Shown here: one piece after another, positions 8,354-18,224 of the stretch
How the letters are laid out: each line of letters begins with the position of its first letter
How positions within the stretch are numbered: the first letter of the stretch is position 1
From: Clostridiales bacterium
Lineage (GTDB): Bacteria; Bacillota; Clostridia; Lachnospirales; Lachnospiraceae
Length of the DNA stretch: 64,000 nucleotides
Direction: 5' to 3'
Assembly: GCA_015655075.1 (NCBI GenBank)
Contig: JAATFT010000025.1
Span: 21,971-85,970 of the forward strand
Notes under the pieces: model-generated
The model's database searches: none
Seen by the model: the letters and a program-made list of their open reading frames with translations, nothing else
What the model was told of the DNA's origin: nothing
Position numbers and translations under genes: made by a program

Positions 8354-10144
8354 ATGACAAATGCATTAGGGAAAAGAAAAGTTAAAAAGTTTACTAACAA
8401 AATGCAAGCAAAATTATTGCTTGTATTTTGCATTATTCTGATGGCTATGACTGGTCTGGTCGGCAGATTGGTATATATAAACCGCACCGACGGCGAAAGA
8501 TATGCGAAAAAGGTATTATCCCAGCAGACCTATACCAGTACTGTAATCCCATTTCAGAGGGGAAGCATCCTGGACAGGAAGGGGACGGTATTGGCAACCA
8601 GTGAAAAGGTTTATAATATTATACTGGATGTAAAGAATTTACTGGAGGATGATAAATACTTAACTCCCACCGTCAAAGCTTTGACAGAATGTTATGACAG
8701 CATTACGAAAGACAGTATTTCGGAGTTGGTTAAGACAAAGCCGGAAAGCCGTTATGTTATCCTGAAAAAAGATATTGGCTACGACGACATGATGCTTTTT
8801 AAGGAGAAAGAGGAGAAAAACGATAATATTCAGGGGGTCTGGTTTGAAGAGGATTATGTAAGAAAATATCCATACAAAACCCTGGCAAGCAGCGTTATCG
8901 GATTTACCTCCGACGGAAATGTGGGAAACTGGGGAATTGAGCAATATTATAATGAGCAGTTAAACGGAGTAAACGGTATCGAATACGGATACATAGATTC
9001 CGAGTTAAAGCTGGAACAAACCACGAAGCCCGCTATTAACGGCAATACCATAATTTCAACCATAGACGCCAATGTTCAGGGCATTGTACAGGAACATATT
9101 AAATCCTTTAATGAGGAATTCGGCAGTAAAAATATCGGTGTCCTGGTTATGAATCCCAATAATGGTGAAATTTTAGCCATGGCTTCCAACAATGAGTATG
9201 ATTTAAATAATCCAATGGATTTAACTCCTTTTTACACAAAAAAGAAAATCAGTAAAATGAACGATAAAGAAAAACTGAATGCCTTAAATGCAATCTGGCG
9301 GAATTTCGTAATCAGCGACACTTATGAACCCGGGTCTACCTTTAAGCCTTTTACGGTTTCCGCGGGACTGGAGGAAAATATCATTCAGTCGGATAACACT
9401 TATATCTGTGACGGAGGCCAAACGGTGGGGGGGTATACAATCAAATGCAGTAACCGCAGCGGACATGGTACAGTTACTTTAACCCAAGCTCTTACGCTAT
9501 CCTGTAACGATGCGTTAATGCAGATAGGAGAGAAGGAAGGCGGGGAAGTCTTTTATGATTACCAGACTTTTTTCGGATTTGGACAAAAGACGGGGATTGA
9601 TCTTCCCGGCGAGGCGGAGGGTTTACTGATTTCAGAAGATAAAATGGGTAAAACGGATTTAGCTGTCAGCAGTTTCGGACAAACCTTTACAACTACTATG
9701 ATTCAGATGGTTTCCGGTTTTTCCTCTCTGGTCAATGGAGGTTACTATTATGAGCCTCATATTGTAAAGCAAATTTTAAATCCGGGGGGAGCTACTCTTA
9801 AGACTGTGGATAAAGTCCTGGTAAAGGAGTCCGTTTCAAGTGAAACTTCCAAATTCATAAGAAATGCGATGCACCTGACCGTCGAGGAAGGAACCGCACA
9901 GAAAGCCCAGGTTGCAGGCTATGAAGTCGGAGGCAAAACCGGAACGGCGCAGAAAACCCCCAGATCCGATCATACCTATGTGGTATCTTTTATAGGCTGC
10001 GTGCCGGCGGATAATCCGGAAATGGTTATTTATGTGGTGATTGACGAACCCCAGAATGTTGAAAGGCAGGCGGACAGTTCCATTGCAACAAAATTTGCCA
10101 GCCAGATTTTAAGCGAAATATTGCCCTTTTTGGAGATATACTAG
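8354..10144 (+). CDS. ftsI: Division penicillin-binding protein 2 (FtsI/PbpB type)
   Basis: This class B transpeptidase cross-links septal peptidoglycan. After a short basic N-terminus there is one membrane span (about residues 21-40), a pedestal domain opening RGSILDRKG, and the transpeptidase domain. The active-site motifs are S328-T-F-K331, S383-C-N385 and K528-T-G530. It has no C-terminal PASTA domain, unlike its neighbour SpoVD. ATG 8354 is preferred over GTG 8348 because gaggtg at 8343-8348 is spaced correctly only for the ATG. The 116-base gap before it holds an inverted-end element. Confidence 0.94.
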   Translation: MTNALGKRKVKKFTNKMQAKLLLVFCIILMAMTGLVGRLVYINRTDGERYAKKVLSQQTYTSTVIPFQRGSILDRKGTVLATSEKVYNIILDVKNLLEDDKYLTPTVKALTECYDSITKDSISELVKTKPESRYVILKKDIGYDDMMLFKEKEEKNDNIQGVWFEEDYVRKYPYKTLASSVIGFTSDGNVGNWGIEQYYNEQLNGVNGIEYGYIDSELKLEQTTKPAINGNTIISTIDANVQGIVQEHIKSFNEEFGSKNIGVLVMNPNNGEILAMASNNEYDLNNPMDLTPFYTKKKISKMNDKEKLNALNAIWRNFVISDTYEPGSTFKPFTVSAGLEENIIQSDNTYICDGGQTVGGYTIKCSNRSGHGTVTLTQALTLSCNDALMQIGEKEGGEVFYDYQTFFGFGQKTGIDLPGEAEGLLISEDKMGKTDLAVSSFGQTFTTTMIQMVSGFSSLVNGGYYYEPHIVKQILNPGGATLKTVDKVLVKESVSSETSKFIRNAMHLTVEEGTAQKAQVAGYEVGGKTGTAQKTPRSDHTYVVSFIGCVPADNPEMVIYVVIDEPQNVERQADSSIATKFASQILSEILPFLEIY

Positions 10145-10220
10145 TACTCTTGCAAATATATTATCATAACCTCTAAGCATTCGTAATAAAATAAAACGAT
10201 AAGATATATGAGGTTACTCT

Positions 10221-12170
10221 ATGGCACGTAATAAAACCTTTAACCGCCGTAATGTATTTATTATTGTATCTGTTATTCTGATAACGGCGGTTGGATTAAC
10301 GGTAAGACTTGGTTATTTGATGATTGCTAAATCGGCCGAATATGCGCAGCGTGCAGAAGATCTGCATGAAAGAGAACGCTCGATTAAGGCGGAGAGAGGA
10401 ATCATATACGATAAAAATGGAATAGCTATTGCTACGAATAAACCTGTCAGTACAATTTCAGTTATACATAGTCAGATTACGGACCCGGAGAGGGTGATTC
10501 AGGTATTATCCGATATGCTTGGCCTTAGTGAAGACAAGGTGAGAAAGAGGGTTGAAAAAAATTCCTCCATAGAAAGGATAAAATCCAATGTAGATAAAGA
10601 AATTGCGGATGCCATCCGAAATTATGATTTAAATGGAGTTATGGTGGACGAGGATTACAAAAGATATTATCCTTACGGCAGTTTAGCATCAAAAGTTATC
10701 GGATTTACAGGGAGCGACAACCAGGGAATTATCGGGCTGGAAGTAGAATATGAGAAATATTTAAAAGGAACCGACGGCACCATACTTACCCTGACAACCG
10801 CATATGGCGCGGAGATTGAAAATGCCGCGGAGGACAGGATAGAACCCAGGGCCGGAAACGATTTATACATCAGTCTGGATGTGAATATACAAAAGTATGC
10901 CCAGCAGGCCGCCTTAAAAGTCATGGAAGCTAAAAATGCCAATAATGTAAAGCTTATACTTATGAATCCCCAGAACGGCGAAATATATGCCATGGTGAAT
11001 GTTCCGGAATTTGATTTAAATGATCCCTATACCCTGACGGAGAATATGCGAAAGGATATAGAGCCGTCTTCCTTAACCAGTGAACAGACCAATGATCTGT
11101 TAAATAATATGTGGAGAAATGCCTGCATCAGCGATACTTATGAACCGGGTTCCGCCTTCAAAATTGTAACGGCCACCGCCGCACTGGAAGAAAAGGTGGT
11201 TAAATTAACCGATAATTTTTACTGCCCGGGCTATAAGATTGTGGAGGACCGCAGAATTCGCTGTCATAAAATAGGCGGTCATGGAAGCGAAACCTTTGTG
11301 GAGGGAATTAAAAATTCCTGCAATCCGGTTTTTATGGAAATCGGTGCAAGGGTTGGAATTACCAATATGTATAAATATTTCAGTAAACTTGGACTTTTTA
11401 ATAAAACAGGTGTGGATTTGCCGGGGGAAGCAAAGTCAATTATGCATAAGCCGGAGAATGTGGGAGCGGTAGAGCTGGCAACCATTTCTTTCGGGCAGTC
11501 CTTTCAGATAACTCCCCTGCAGTTGTTGGTTGCCGCCAGTGCGGTTGTCAACGGAGGCAATATTGTAATCCCCCATTTCGGCCTCCAGGTAAAGAATCCG
11601 GAAGGCAATATAGTTAAAACCTTTCAATATGATGGTGCCAAAGGGGTTGTTACGAAAGAAACTTCCGATACCATGAAAGAGTTATTGGAGGCAGTGGTAT
11701 CGGAGGGCACAGGTAGAAGGGCTTATTTACCAGGTTTTAGAATTGGAGGGAAAACCGCCACTTCTGAAAAATTGCCTCGCAGCAGCAACAAATATATATC
11801 CTCCTTCGTGGGATTTGCACCTGCAGATAATCCCCAAGTAATCGCAGTGCTGTTAATCGACGAACCCGTAGGGATCTATTATGGCGGTACCATTGCAGCG
11901 CCGGTAGTTGCAGAAGTATTTGATAATGTAATGCCGTATTTAGGCATCGAACCCCACTATAATGAAGCAGAGATAAAGAAATATAACGTGGGAACCATAA
12001 AAATGCCGGATTTGGTCGGCTTAAAAAAGGAAGAATTAAAAGCGGCCTTAAAAGATATGGATTACGGTGATATCTATTATTTAGGGGAAGGCGATACGGT
12101 TATGGAACAATTTCCCCTGCCGGGAGAGATGATCAATCTAAACAGCGACTTGATTCTGTATTTGGAATAG
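10221..12170 (+). CDS. spoVD: Sporulation-specific penicillin-binding protein SpoVD
   Basis: SpoVD is the class B transpeptidase that, with SpoVE, makes spore cortex peptidoglycan. It has an N-terminal membrane span, the RGIIYDKNG pedestal motif and the transpeptidase motifs S311-A-F-K314 and S366-C-N368. The third motif reads K511-T-A513 instead of the usual KTG. A C-terminal PASTA domain (opening MPDLVGL, about residues 594-649) separates it from the upstream FtsI-like paralogue. It lies directly after ftsI, as in B. subtilis pbpB-spoVD. Whether KTA is common in its close relatives could not be checked. Confidence 0.92.
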   Translation: MARNKTFNRRNVFIIVSVILITAVGLTVRLGYLMIAKSAEYAQRAEDLHERERSIKAERGIIYDKNGIAIATNKPVSTISVIHSQITDPERVIQVLSDMLGLSEDKVRKRVEKNSSIERIKSNVDKEIADAIRNYDLNGVMVDEDYKRYYPYGSLASKVIGFTGSDNQGIIGLEVEYEKYLKGTDGTILTLTTAYGAEIENAAEDRIEPRAGNDLYISLDVNIQKYAQQAALKVMEAKNANNVKLILMNPQNGEIYAMVNVPEFDLNDPYTLTENMRKDIEPSSLTSEQTNDLLNNMWRNACISDTYEPGSAFKIVTATAALEEKVVKLTDNFYCPGYKIVEDRRIRCHKIGGHGSETFVEGIKNSCNPVFMEIGARVGITNMYKYFSKLGLFNKTGVDLPGEAKSIMHKPENVGAVELATISFGQSFQITPLQLLVAASAVVNGGNIVIPHFGLQVKNPEGNIVKTFQYDGAKGVVTKETSDTMKELLEAVVSEGTGRRAYLPGFRIGGKTATSEKLPRSSNKYISSFVGFAPADNPQVIAVLLIDEPVGIYYGGTIAAPVVAEVFDNVMPYLGIEPHYNEAEIKKYNVGTIKMPDLVGLKKEELKAALKDMDYGDIYYLGEGDTVMEQFPLPGEMINLNSDLILYLE

Positions 12171-12234
12171 CATATAATTAGAACGTTGATTTTACGAAAG
12201 AAATTAGAAAGGATTCACTTGGGAGGAAAGAAAG

Positions 12235-13203
12235 ATGGATTTTAAAATATTAATGCCGGTTATCATATCATTTTTTATCAGCGTAATCTTATGCCCTATT
12301 TTAATACCTTTTTTAAAAAGATTAAAATTCGGCCAGTTTATACGTGATGACGGACCGGAAAGCCATTTAAAGAAGTCAGGCACTCCCACAATGGGCGGTA
12401 TTATAATCTTACTTAGTGTTACCCTTACCTCTTTAATCTATATAGGAAAATATCCGGACATGATACCGGTACTATTCTCAACGGTGGGATTTGGTATAAT
12501 CGGATTGCTGGATGATTATATTAAAATAGTTATGAAAAGGTCCATGGGCTTAAAGGCCTGGCAGAAGCTGGTGGGACAGATACTGGTAACGGCAATTTTC
12601 GGTTATTATCTGGTTAATTACACGGAGGTGGGTTCCACTATGCTGATACCCTTTACAGGAGGATTTCTGGAGGGCAAATATTTAGATACCTCGTTTTTAT
12701 TTGTTCCCATGCTATTTCTGGTTGTTCTGGGTACCGTAAACGGTGCAAATTTTACAGACGGACTGGACGGCTTGGCAAGCAGTGTGACACTTTTGATTGC
12801 CACCTTCTTTTCGGTAGTTGCAATTGGAGTACAAAGCGGTATTTCTCCCATAACCTGTGCCGTGGCAGGCAGCCTGTTGGGCTTTTTGCTATTTAATATC
12901 TATCCGGCCAGGGTATTTATGGGAGACACCGGCTCACTGGCTTTAGGGGGGTTTGTGGCTGCCTCCGCTTACATGCTTCGTATGCCGCTGTTCATCCTGA
13001 TAGTGGGATTAATCTATCTGGCGGAGGTTTTGTCCGTCATACTTCAGGTGGGGTATTTTAAATTGACCGGCGGTAAGAGAATCTTTAAAATGGCGCCGAT
13101 CCATCACCATTTTGAATTATGCGGCTGGGCCGAAACGAGAATTGTGGCGGTTTTTTCAATTATAACGGCGGTTCTTTGTTTAATTGCACTAATGGGAATA
13201 TAA
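12235..13203 (+). CDS. mraY: Phospho-MurNAc-pentapeptide translocase MraY
   Basis: MraY makes lipid I by transferring phospho-MurNAc-pentapeptide to undecaprenyl phosphate. The 322-aa polytopic membrane protein carries its conserved cytoplasmic motifs: GTPTMGG, LLDDYIKI (aspartate pair), NGANFTDGLDGLAS and MAPIHHHFELCGW (histidine triad). A strong ribosome site (gggagg) precedes the ATG. It sits between spoVD and murD with short gaps, the standard dcw order minus murE and murF. Confidence 0.97.
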   Translation: MDFKILMPVIISFFISVILCPILIPFLKRLKFGQFIRDDGPESHLKKSGTPTMGGIIILLSVTLTSLIYIGKYPDMIPVLFSTVGFGIIGLLDDYIKIVMKRSMGLKAWQKLVGQILVTAIFGYYLVNYTEVGSTMLIPFTGGFLEGKYLDTSFLFVPMLFLVVLGTVNGANFTDGLDGLASSVTLLIATFFSVVAIGVQSGISPITCAVAGSLLGFLLFNIYPARVFMGDTGSLALGGFVAASAYMLRMPLFILIVGLIYLAEVLSVILQVGYFKLTGGKRIFKMAPIHHHFELCGWAETRIVAVFSIITAVLCLIALMGI

Positions 13204-13223
13204 CATTTGGAGGATAAAATAAG

Positions 13224-14582
13224 ATGAAACTGGAAAATAAACGGATTTTTGTATTTGGCTGCGGACTTAGCGGTATTTCAGCGGCTAAATTATTACAAAA
13301 AATCACTTCTGATATTATAATATATGATGGAAATGATAAATTAGATATAGTGGAAATAAGGGCAAAGCTACAGCCGGATTTTAAGGGGAGCATTTTCCTG
13401 GGAACAGTCCCCGACGGATTATTGGATTCTATCGATTTGGCAGTATTAAGCCCCGGGGTTCCCACAGATTTAGATATGGTCAACCAAATGAGGAAAAAGC
13501 AGATACCGATTTGGGGGGAAATAGAATTAGCTTATTATTTTTCAAAAGGAAAAGTTATAGGAATTACCGGTACGAACGGTAAAACCACCACCACGACCTT
13601 AGTGGGTGAAATTATGAAAACCTATTTCGATTGTGTATTTGTTGTGGGGAATATTGGAGTACCCTATACACAAGTGGTGTTAAACACAACGGAAGAATCC
13701 GTTACCGTTGCGGAGATGAGCAGTTTTCAATTAGAGACTATTAAAGCCTTTAAACCCAATGTGAGCGCAATATTAAATATAACGCCGGATCATCTGAACA
13801 GACATCACACCATGGAAAATTATATCGGGGCAAAAAAGAATATTACATTGAATCAGGATAGCAATGATGTGTGCGTTTTAAATTATGAGGACGAAGAACT
13901 TAGAAAAATAAGCGGGGAACTGAAAGCGAAAGTATTCTACTTCAGCAGTCTGCAAAGCCTTAAACAGGGTATTTATCTGGAAGGTGAAAAGATTATTTAT
14001 AATGACGGAAATAAGAAGAGCTTAGTTTGCAATATTCATGAATTAAATATATTCGGACGTCACAGTTATGAAAATGTAATGGCCGCCGTAGCCTGCGGCA
14101 TTTCACTGGGGGTGCCCATGGATAAAATCAAATATGCAATTACAGGTTTTGTTGCGGTAGAACACAGAATTGAATTTGTAACAACGAAAAACGGCGTAAA
14201 ATATTATAACGATTCCAAGGGTACCAATCCGGATGCTTCCATAAAGGCAATCGAATCCATGCAGAACCCCACCTTGTTAATTGCGGGGGGATATGATAAG
14301 GGCTCCGAATTTGACCAGTGGCTGGAAGCCTTTGGCGGCAAAATACGTTATTTGGTTTTATTGGGTCAGACCAGGGAAAAAATAGCACAGACGGCAAGAC
14401 GTCATGGATATGAGAGTATTATTATGGTGGACTCCCTGAAAGAAGCGGTAAATGTATGCGCCGGGAAGGCTAATCAGGGCGACTGCGTGCTTCTTTCCCC
14501 TGCCTGCGCCAGTTGGGGAATGTTTAAGAATTATGAAGAGCGGGGCCGCTTATTTAAAGAATATGTGAAAAATCTTGCATAA
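13224..14582 (+). CDS. murD: UDP-N-acetylmuramoylalanine--D-glutamate ligase MurD
   Basis: MurD adds D-glutamate to UDP-MurNAc-L-alanine using ATP. The N-terminal Rossmann domain opens FVFGCGLSGISAAKLL. The central ATPase has GITGTNGKTTTTTLVGEI and NITPDHLNRH. The C-terminal ligase domain includes YYNDSKGTNPDA and LLSPACASWGMF. The length of 452 aa is typical. ttggagg before the ATG provides the ribosome site. A 126-base gap follows before ftsW. Confidence 0.97.
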   Translation: MKLENKRIFVFGCGLSGISAAKLLQKITSDIIIYDGNDKLDIVEIRAKLQPDFKGSIFLGTVPDGLLDSIDLAVLSPGVPTDLDMVNQMRKKQIPIWGEIELAYYFSKGKVIGITGTNGKTTTTTLVGEIMKTYFDCVFVVGNIGVPYTQVVLNTTEESVTVAEMSSFQLETIKAFKPNVSAILNITPDHLNRHHTMENYIGAKKNITLNQDSNDVCVLNYEDEELRKISGELKAKVFYFSSLQSLKQGIYLEGEKIIYNDGNKKSLVCNIHELNIFGRHSYENVMAAVACGISLGVPMDKIKYAITGFVAVEHRIEFVTTKNGVKYYNDSKGTNPDASIKAIESMQNPTLLIAGGYDKGSEFDQWLEAFGGKIRYLVLLGQTREKIAQTARRHGYESIIMVDSLKEAVNVCAGKANQGDCVLLSPACASWGMFKNYEERGRLFKEYVKNLA

Positions 14583-14708
14583 ATTATGTTTACCGTTATT
14601 TTATATTGAATAACATTTTTGTGAATCATTCCATAAAATAAGTTAGGTATTAAATCAGCCGGAGCGAAAGAATATGAATACGTACATTTGTACAGAGGGG
14701 AGCAGGAA

Positions 14709-15854
14709 ATGACAAGGACAGAAAGAGAACAGGGAAAATCAAAAAAATTCCATAGCTATTACGATTACAGTCTACTGTTCTTAACCTTGTTTTTGGTGTG
14801 CTTTGGACTGGTTATGATTTACAGCACCAGCTCTTATAATGCAAGCAGGGATTATAATAATCCCGCTTATTATTTGGAAAAACAGGGTGCATTTGCAGTA
14901 TTCGGCGTTGCAGTCATGCTAATTGTATCAAAAATAGATTACCGGTTTTATATTACCAAATTACCGGTCATAAAGATTAAGCCGGTTACTTTGCTTTATT
15001 TATTATGTATTTTTTTGCAGACCTACGTTTTAATTTTCGGTGATAAAATCAAGGGTGCAAAACGCTGGATTTCTTTAGGAGCTCTCGGAAGGTTTCAGCC
15101 GTCGGAATTATCCAAGATTGCGGTAATCCTGTTTACCGCCTACATAGTAAATTTATCGCCGGTAAAGCTGAATAAATTCCGTGGATTTATAAGAGTGGTT
15201 ATATTTATGGCACCTTTAATTGTGCTGGTGCTAATTCCCAACTTCAGTACCGCATTGGTAATGGCGGCCATCATGGTGGCAATCTGCTTTGTGGCCAGCC
15301 GTAAAAAATTGTATTTTATCGTATCGGGAATTATAGGCATAGGAATCGGAGCAATCTTTATATTTGGAGTCAGTTACCGGAGCACCCGTATTGATGTCTG
15401 GAGAAATGTGGAAACCCATCCAAGAGGGTATCAGATTTTACAGGGGCTGTATGCGATTGCCTCCGGCGGAATTTTTGGAAAGGGACTGGGAGAAAGTATG
15501 CAGAAGCTGGGATTCATACCGGAATCCCATAATGACATGATATTTTCGGTTATATGCGAGGAACTTGGGCTTTTTGGGGCCGTTGCCGTGATTATGCTTT
15601 TTGTTTTATTAGTGTGGAGGTTATTTGTTATTGCAATAAATGCAGCCGATTTGTACGGAGGTTTAATCGCCGCGGGAATCCTGACTCATATTGCGGTACA
15701 GGTGTTGTTAAATATAGCGGTCGTTACCAATACAATTCCTTCGACGGGTATTCCGATGCCATTCATTAGTTACGGAGGCAGTTCCCTGATGGTTTTATTA
15801 TTTGAAATGGGAATTGCATTAAGTGTTTCCAATCAGATTAAATATGAAAGATAG
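14709..15854 (+). CDS. ftsW: FtsW/SpoVE-family SEDS peptidoglycan polymerase
   Basis: SEDS proteins polymerise lipid II into glycan strands with a partner class B PBP. About ten hydrophobic spans are visible. The signatures are GAKRWISLGALGRFQPSELSK (WISLG, FQPSE), the catalytic-region PESHNDMIFSVICEELGL and the C-terminal PFISYGGSS. Start: TTG 14688 is possible, but agaggggagc is properly spaced for ATG 14709. With both FtsI and SpoVD encoded upstream, this single SEDS gene could serve division (FtsW) or cortex synthesis (SpoVE); sequence alone does not decide. Confidence 0.9.
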   Translation: MTRTEREQGKSKKFHSYYDYSLLFLTLFLVCFGLVMIYSTSSYNASRDYNNPAYYLEKQGAFAVFGVAVMLIVSKIDYRFYITKLPVIKIKPVTLLYLLCIFLQTYVLIFGDKIKGAKRWISLGALGRFQPSELSKIAVILFTAYIVNLSPVKLNKFRGFIRVVIFMAPLIVLVLIPNFSTALVMAAIMVAICFVASRKKLYFIVSGIIGIGIGAIFIFGVSYRSTRIDVWRNVETHPRGYQILQGLYAIASGGIFGKGLGESMQKLGFIPESHNDMIFSVICEELGLFGAVAVIMLFVLLVWRLFVIAINAADLYGGLIAAGILTHIAVQVLLNIAVVTNTIPSTGIPMPFISYGGSSLMVLLFEMGIALSVSNQIKYER

Positions 15855-15940
15855 GTATTTGCTATTACCATTTGGCTACAGGCACAAAACAGGGAATATA
15901 TCATATAGTAATTGTATATTCTGGTTTTATGAGGTGCACC

Positions 15941-17194
15941 ATGGCGTTTATTGAAATTAATGGAGGAAATCAGCTAAGTGGTGAAGTTAACATACAAGGT
16001 TCAAAAAATGCAGTATTGCCAATTTTGGCGGCTACCGTACTGGTAAATGGAATTATAAAGCTGAATAATTGCCCTAAAATATTGGATGTTTTTCATATGA
16101 TTAAAATTTTAGAGGCAATTGGTTGTACCGCCTCGTGGGATAACTCTTCCCTTATAATAGATGCAACCAGGCTTAATACATCAACTGTTCCGGAAGAATA
16201 TGTAAAGATGATGCGCTCATCCATTATTTTAATGGGTGCATTGTTAGGCCGTACTCATTCGGTAACAATAACCTATCCGGGAGGGTGTACCATTGGTGCA
16301 AGACCGATTGATTTCCATCTAAGCGCTTTTCAGAATATGAATGTCTTACTGAAAGAAGAGGACGGGCTGATTAAGTGCAGCACCGACGGTGTGAAAGGCA
16401 ATGATATATTTCTTAAATTCCCCAGTGTGGGAGCGACGGAAAATATTATCCTTGCCGGAGTTTTAGCCGATGGTAAAACAGGTATTATCAATGCTGCAAG
16501 GGAACCGGAAATTACTGAATTGTGTAAGTTTTTAAATGCTGCGGGAGCCAGAATTACCGGTGCGGGAACGGAAAGGATTGAAATCATGGGAGTTGATTAT
16601 TTACATCCCATGGAATACACAGCCTGTTCCGACAGAATAGTAGCCGGCACTTATTTGGCGGCTGTGGCCGGAGCCGGTGGCGAAGCGGTATTAACGGGAA
16701 TTGGCGACGAAAACCTTAAGGCGGTTATAAAGGTTTTGAGGGAAATGGGCTGCAGTATAGTAAGCGGAGAAGATTATATTATTATTGCTTCTTCGGGAAG
16801 GGCGAAACCAATACCCTTTATCCGTACCATGCCGTATCCGGAATTCCCGACGGATATGCAGTCTCAGATCATGTCAGTTCTTATGACGGCAACAGGAACC
16901 AGTAAAATAGTGGAAGAAATATTTGAAGGAAGATACCAAAATGTAAAAGAACAGATTAAATTTGGAGCGGATATTCGCGTTAAAGGAAGGGAGGCCATTA
17001 TTAACGGGGTACCTTCTCTGACTGGATGCGAAGTATTTGCCAGTGAATTAAGGGGTGGTGCGGCACTGGTTATTGCTGGACTTATGGCAAAGGGTAAAAC
17101 AACTCTGTATAATCCTTACTTTATTCAAAGAGGCTATGAGGATATATGCAGGGACCTAAATCAATTGGGTGCAGACATAAGAATGGTAACGTGA
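15941..17194 (+). CDS. murA: UDP-N-acetylglucosamine 1-carboxyvinyltransferase MurA
   Basis: MurA transfers enolpyruvate from PEP to UDP-GlcNAc, the committed step of peptidoglycan synthesis. The substrate loop GSKNAVLPILAAT is near the N-terminus. The catalytic cysteine (C116, target of fosfomycin) lies in YPGGCTIGARPIDFH, and LRGGAALVIAGL is near the C-terminus. ATG 15941 gives the normal N-terminus MAFIEINGG and has gaggtg upstream; an open frame from 15872 adds 23 unrelated residues. Two MurA paralogues are usual in Firmicutes; this may be either one. Confidence 0.95.
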   Translation: MAFIEINGGNQLSGEVNIQGSKNAVLPILAATVLVNGIIKLNNCPKILDVFHMIKILEAIGCTASWDNSSLIIDATRLNTSTVPEEYVKMMRSSIILMGALLGRTHSVTITYPGGCTIGARPIDFHLSAFQNMNVLLKEEDGLIKCSTDGVKGNDIFLKFPSVGATENIILAGVLADGKTGIINAAREPEITELCKFLNAAGARITGAGTERIEIMGVDYLHPMEYTACSDRIVAGTYLAAVAGAGGEAVLTGIGDENLKAVIKVLREMGCSIVSGEDYIIIASSGRAKPIPFIRTMPYPEFPTDMQSQIMSVLMTATGTSKIVEEIFEGRYQNVKEQIKFGADIRVKGREAIINGVPSLTGCEVFASELRGGAALVIAGLMAKGKTTLYNPYFIQRGYEDICRDLNQLGADIRMVT

Positions 17195-17228
17195 CATTAC
17201 GGAAGATAAAAAAACGCGGAGAATACCA

Positions 17229-17330
17229 CAGGAGAGGATAATATCCACAGGAGGAAATAATATTTTCAGGAGAAATAATATTTTCAGGAAAAATAATATT
17301 CAGGAGAAAATAATATTTCCAGGAGGAAAT
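17229..17330 (+). repeat. Tandem array of Shine-Dalgarno-like units before divIB
   Basis: About six imperfect units of 16-20 bases, each of the form caggaGgAAAtaatatttt, run head to tail across the 136-base murA-divIB gap. The last unit, caggaggaaat, is the divIB ribosome site itself. At least four of the units contain an AGGAG core, and the spacers are almost purely A/T. It looks like expansion of a ribosome-binding site by slippage. Confidence 0.88.
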
Positions 17331-18080
17331 ATGAAAGAACAGAGGGAAAATCATAATAATGCTTTTTTACTGGGCCAGATGAAATTACTTATTCTTTGCC
17401 TTGTCATCATCATTCCTGCATTTATACTGTTTGTGACGTGCAGGCTTAACACGGTAATTGTGGAAGGCAGCAGTCATTATACGGATGAGGAATTGAAAGA
17501 GAAAGTCATTACCAGAAAGACAGATCGGAATACAATCTTACTTTATCTTCGTTACAAATATGGCAAGGTAGATAGTATTCCATTTGTCGAAGACATAGAT
17601 ATTGAACTGGCTGACAAAAATACAGTCAGAATACAGGTATACGAGAAGGTAATAACCGGCTGTATTGAATTTATGGGCGGGTATATGTATTTTGACAAAG
17701 ACGGCATCGTGGTGGAAAGCTCCGATGAAAAATTGGACGAAGTCCCTTTTGTTACCGGATTAGGCTTCAATCGGATCAGATTGTATGAAAAACTTGAACT
17801 TGAAGTTCAGAAAAAATCTATGTTTCAGGTCATACTGAATTTAACCCAGCTTATAAAAAGATTTGAGTTAGGCATAGATACCATTGAATTTAATTCGGAT
17901 TTGGAGGTTACACTCTATAGCGGTGACATTGAAATTCTTCTGGGAAAAAGAGATACCTACGATGAACAGATTGCCGAATTAAAAAATCTTTTACCCAATG
18001 CAGAAGGGACGAAGTTGACATTGGATATGAAGGATTTTACAGAAGGACAGGATGGAATAATTGCCAGGCCTAAGGAATAA
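17331..18080 (+). CDS. divIB: Cell division protein DivIB/FtsQ
   Basis: DivIB is a bitopic membrane protein that scaffolds FtsL-DivIC at the septum. After a short cytoplasmic N-terminus there is one membrane span (about residues 19-38). A POTRA domain follows, with VEGSSHYTDEELKEKV and the NTVRIQVYEK strand. The beta domain ends in an acidic tail. The length (249 aa) fits. ATG 17331 is fixed by aggagg, the last unit of the tandem array. A structured repeat element begins right after its stop. Confidence 0.88.
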   Translation: MKEQRENHNNAFLLGQMKLLILCLVIIIPAFILFVTCRLNTVIVEGSSHYTDEELKEKVITRKTDRNTILLYLRYKYGKVDSIPFVEDIDIELADKNTVRIQVYEKVITGCIEFMGGYMYFDKDGIVVESSDEKLDEVPFVTGLGFNRIRLYEKLELEVQKKSMFQVILNLTQLIKRFELGIDTIEFNSDLEVTLYSGDIEILLGKRDTYDEQIAELKNLLPNAEGTKLTLDMKDFTEGQDGIIARPKE

Positions 18081-18210
18081 GAAAGAGTTGGCTTGCCAGA
18101 CTTTGGCGCTGACGCGCTGTCACTTTAGTGACAAAATGCCTCTTACGCGTCATGCGCATCACCCCGGCGGGTTTTTATCGAATAGGGCGCAACTTCCTAT
18201 TCGATAAAAA
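18081..18210 (-). repeat. Three-hairpin dispersed element, copy A
   Basis: Read on the minus strand this 130-bp copy has hairpin 1 (ttttatcgaatagg / cctattcgataaaa) and hairpin 2 (outer tgacgcg / cgcgtca, inner tgtcact / agtgaca). A weaker hairpin 3 (agtctggc / gccaact) follows. It matches copies B and C elsewhere in the window in order, length and conserved tracts such as gcgcatgacgc and cgtcagcgc. It abuts the divIB stop and precedes the ftsZ promoter. Hairpin 1 is flanked by T and A runs and could act as a two-way terminator. Confidence 0.88.
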
Positions 18211-18224
18211 ATATAAATTAAGGG

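Noticed and set aside
14583..14708. Promoter before ftsW
   Set aside because: Possible -35 and -10 pieces are present but the spacing (about 22) is poor, and the gap is small enough for read-through from murD.
17229..17330. CRISPR array
   Set aside because: The repeats are contiguous and imperfect with no unique spacers, and no cas genes are present.
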